From positions 1-6,648 of the forward strand of contig DKIV01000003.1 of NCBI GenBank assembly GCA_002454425.1: a stretch of DNA of 6,648 bases. Direction: 5' to 3'. A program made the position numbers and the translations under genes. Below are positions 4,610 through 6,648 of this stretch, piece after piece. The notes under the pieces are model-generated. The model was given only the letters and a program-made list of their open reading frames with translations, was not told where the DNA came from and did not search any database. The stretch's first letter is position 1; each line of letters opens with the position of its first letter. Source of the stretch: Sphingobacteriaceae bacterium UBA6709 (GTDB lineage: Bacteria; Bacteroidota; Bacteroidia; Sphingobacteriales; Sphingobacteriaceae).

Positions 4610-6562
4610 ATGATTAACAAAAGAATTTCTTCCACCTTCGATACGAATATAAATTACGCGCTGCTATTCAGGCTATTGGTCGCCATGTTTTTAATGAGTG
4701 TCTGTCGTCTTTTGTTCTACAGCTTTAATACATCGCTGTTTCCAATGGAAAATTCGGGGCATCTGTTTAGTCTCTTTGTCGCGGGACTTAAGTTCGATCT
4801 GGTGGCGGTTTTGTATACTAATGCCGTTTACATATTCGCGTTTCTGATCCCTTTCAGATTCAGATATTCGCCTAAATATCAGGAGGTATTTAAATGGGTG
4901 TTCTACGTCACTAACGGCATTGCTATCATCAGTAACTGTATTGATATTGTATATTACAGATTTACCCTACGGAGAACTTCATGGACAGTTTTTCGGGAAT
5001 TCTCTAATGATAAAAGTAATATTCAATTAGGCATACAGTTCCTGTTTGACTTCTGGTATATCGTTGTGTTGGTAGTATTACTTATTGGCTTAATGCTGTA
5101 TCTATATAATCGGGTGAATATTATTGCCAGTTCTATAAAGAGCAATTGGGTGTATTATCCGGTGTTTACCTTGGTGCTGTTGCTGGGTGTTACATTATTT
5201 GTGGGAGGAGTGCGCGGAGGCTTTGCTCATAGCACACGGCCGATCACTTTGAGTAATGCAGCTGAATATACGAATACACCTGCTGAAATTGGGATTGTAT
5301 TAAATACTCCGCTTTCCATTTATAAGACGCTTTCGAAGCAGCCCTTAAAAAAGGTGGCATATTTCAATAGCCTATCGCAACTCGAAAGTCTTTATAATCC
5401 TGTTCATCATCCTGTAGCGGGGCAGCCATTTAAGCCTTATAACGTTGTTGTAATTATATTGGAAAGCTTTAGTAAAGAATTCTTCGGTGTATTTAACAAG
5501 AATCTCGACAATGGTACATATAAAGGATATACGCCTTTCCTTGATTCTCTCGTACAAAATAGTCGTACATATACTAACTCTTTTGCTACGGGAAGGAAGT
5601 CTATAGATGCCATGCCTTCTGTTCTTGCCAGTATCCCCTCAGTTGTCGAACCTTTTGTGCTTTCTAATTATTCAGGTAACAGTATTAATAGTATAGCCAG
5701 TCTGCTAAGTGCTAAAGGATACGACTGCTCTTTCTTTCATGGAGCTCCTAATGGTTCGATGGGATTTCAGGCTTTTGCAAAAATGGCGGGCTTTCAGCAT
5801 TATTACGGGAAGACAGAGTTTAATGACGATAGTCAGTTTGATGGTATGTGGGGTATTTGGGATGAGCCGTTCTTTCAGTTTTTTGCTAGAACGCTTAATG
5901 AAAAGAAGCAGCCTTTTATGGCTTCTATATTTTCCGTGTCGTCGCACCACCCATTCCATGTACCGCAGGAATACGAAGGAAAGTTCCCGAAGGGCACTCA
6001 GCCCATTCATCAGTGTGTTGGTTATACGGACATGTCACTTCGCAAGTTCTTCGCGTCTGCATCAAAAATGCCCTGGTATAAAAATACACTATTTGTAATT
6101 ACCGCTGATCATACAAGTCCGCAGGTAAGTCATGATGTCTACAATACGAGCACGGGAGCGTATGAGGTTCCGATTATCTTCTATAAGCCTGGTAGTGATC
6201 TTAAGGGAGTGGATGATCATCTAATCTTCCAGACGGATATTATGCCATCTGTTCTTTCGTATTTAAATTATGATAAGCCTTATTTCGCATTTGGCAGTGA
6301 TCAGCTGGTAGCACCTTCGGATAAGCATTTTGGGGTTAATTATAATTCCATGCTTCAATTGTTTAAAGGTACTTATGTAATGCAATATGATATCAAGGGT
6401 GCCGTTGGATTATATAATTATCGTCAGGATCCATTGTTGCACGTTAATCTCTTGGGTAAAGAATTGGCGCTTCGGGATTCTATGACGACCCTTGTTAACG
6501 CATTTTCTCAGCAATATAATAACAGGATGATCGAGAATAAGCTAACAGTGGCCGGACATTAG
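4610..6562 (+). CDS. LtaS-like membrane sulfatase/phosphotransferase
   Basis: A 650-residue inner-membrane enzyme of the alkaline phosphatase superfamily, LTA synthase/sulfatase type. About five membrane helices lie at residues 16-39, 56-81, 93-115, 148-168 and 181-200, followed by an extracytoplasmic sulfatase domain (about 277-625). Metal and active-site motifs are visible: Glu285 in ILESFS, the nucleophile region ATGRKSIDAMPS (Ser331 aligns best with Thr300 of S. aureus LtaS; Thr327 is an alternative), His446 in SSHHPF, and Asp500-His501 in TADHTSP. Such enzymes move glycerol-phosphate or phosphoethanolamine groups from lipid donors. This lineage makes no lipoteichoic acid, so the acceptor is unknown, with a surface glycan or lipid the likely choice. 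A longer ORF begins at 4544, but the start at 4610 is preferred because the -7 box at 4584 lies inside that extension and the upstream bases are A/T-rich. No partner gene is adjacent downstream. Confidence 0.9.
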   Translation: MINKRISSTFDTNINYALLFRLLVAMFLMSVCRLLFYSFNTSLFPMENSGHLFSLFVAGLKFDLVAVLYTNAVYIFAFLIPFRFRYSPKYQEVFKWVFYVTNGIAIISNCIDIVYYRFTLRRTSWTVFREFSNDKSNIQLGIQFLFDFWYIVVLVVLLIGLMLYLYNRVNIIASSIKSNWVYYPVFTLVLLLGVTLFVGGVRGGFAHSTRPITLSNAAEYTNTPAEIGIVLNTPLSIYKTLSKQPLKKVAYFNSLSQLESLYNPVHHPVAGQPFKPYNVVVIILESFSKEFFGVFNKNLDNGTYKGYTPFLDSLVQNSRTYTNSFATGRKSIDAMPSVLASIPSVVEPFVLSNYSGNSINSIASLLSAKGYDCSFFHGAPNGSMGFQAFAKMAGFQHYYGKTEFNDDSQFDGMWGIWDEPFFQFFARTLNEKKQPFMASIFSVSSHHPFHVPQEYEGKFPKGTQPIHQCVGYTDMSLRKFFASASKMPWYKNTLFVITADHTSPQVSHDVYNTSTGAYEVPIIFYKPGSDLKGVDDHLIFQTDIMPSVLSYLNYDKPYFAFGSDQLVAPSDKHFGVNYNSMLQLFKGTYVMQYDIKGAVGLYNYRQDPLLHVNLLGKELALRDSMTTLVNAFSQQYNNRMIENKLTVAGH

Positions 6563-6648
6563 TCCGCCTGTTTCTTAGCGATTAAAAAATATCGTGGTGA
6601 TAGTTAGTGTTTTGCGGGTCTTGTTAGATAAAAAAGCTGAATGTATTT

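Noticed and set aside
5709..6098. 129-codon + strand ORF inside the LtaS-like gene
   Set aside because: Lies wholly within the sulfatase domain in another frame; a shadow of that gene, as is the minus-strand ORF at 5705-6010.
6563..6648. Possible terminator or promoter after the LtaS-like gene
   Set aside because: Only a 4-bp CGAT/ATCG pairing around an A-run (6579-6594) is visible and no exact TAnnTTTG box; nothing supportable.

Overview
The window looks chromosomal and comes from a Bacteroidetes bacterium, most likely a Sphingobacteriaceae (Pedobacter-like) relative. The signs are start codons preceded by A/T-rich stretches instead of Shine-Dalgarno sequences, promoter -7 boxes of the TAnnTTTG type, a DUF4199 membrane protein, and the gene content. 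No tRNA, rRNA, CRISPR array, transposase or integrase is visible.

Layout: bases 1 to about 870 hold no convincing gene. The stretch is strongly G-rich on the + strand in places, contains several good hairpins, and at best one doubtful 76-codon ORF. A terminator hairpin (873-901) closes the minus-strand operon that fills 962-3571. In transcription order that operon is a dihydroorotase homologue, a very acidic soluble protein of unknown function, and a four-helix DUF4199 membrane protein. Its promoter lies near 3655-3662 and is bracketed by a perfect 8-bp inverted repeat. Next comes a 325-bp gap with a possible sigma-54-type promoter, which leads into a 54-codon ORF (3897-4061). A strong bidirectional terminator (4093-4126) separates this ORF from a convergent L-rhamnose mutarotase family gene (4135-4485, minus). 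Divergent from the mutarotase is a large LtaS/sulfatase-fold membrane enzyme (4610-6562, plus) with its own TAACTTTG -7 box. The last 86 bases show no gene.

The most notable observation is that the dihydroorotase homologue has lost all four catalytic zinc histidines (to Asn, Asn, Phe and Thr) and the catalytic Asp (to Gln), while the fold is otherwise intact. It is almost certainly not a working dihydroorotase. It resembles in principle the inactive PyrC' subunits that hold aspartate transcarbamoylase together in pseudomonads. The other points worth following are the small ORF with its own promoter-like and terminator signals, the unexplained structured region at the left end, and the LtaS-like enzyme in a lineage that makes no lipoteichoic acid.

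The genes do not form one pathway. The three-gene minus operon is a transcription unit of unclear joint purpose. The mutarotase and the LtaS-like enzyme are neighbours that share only a divergent promoter region.
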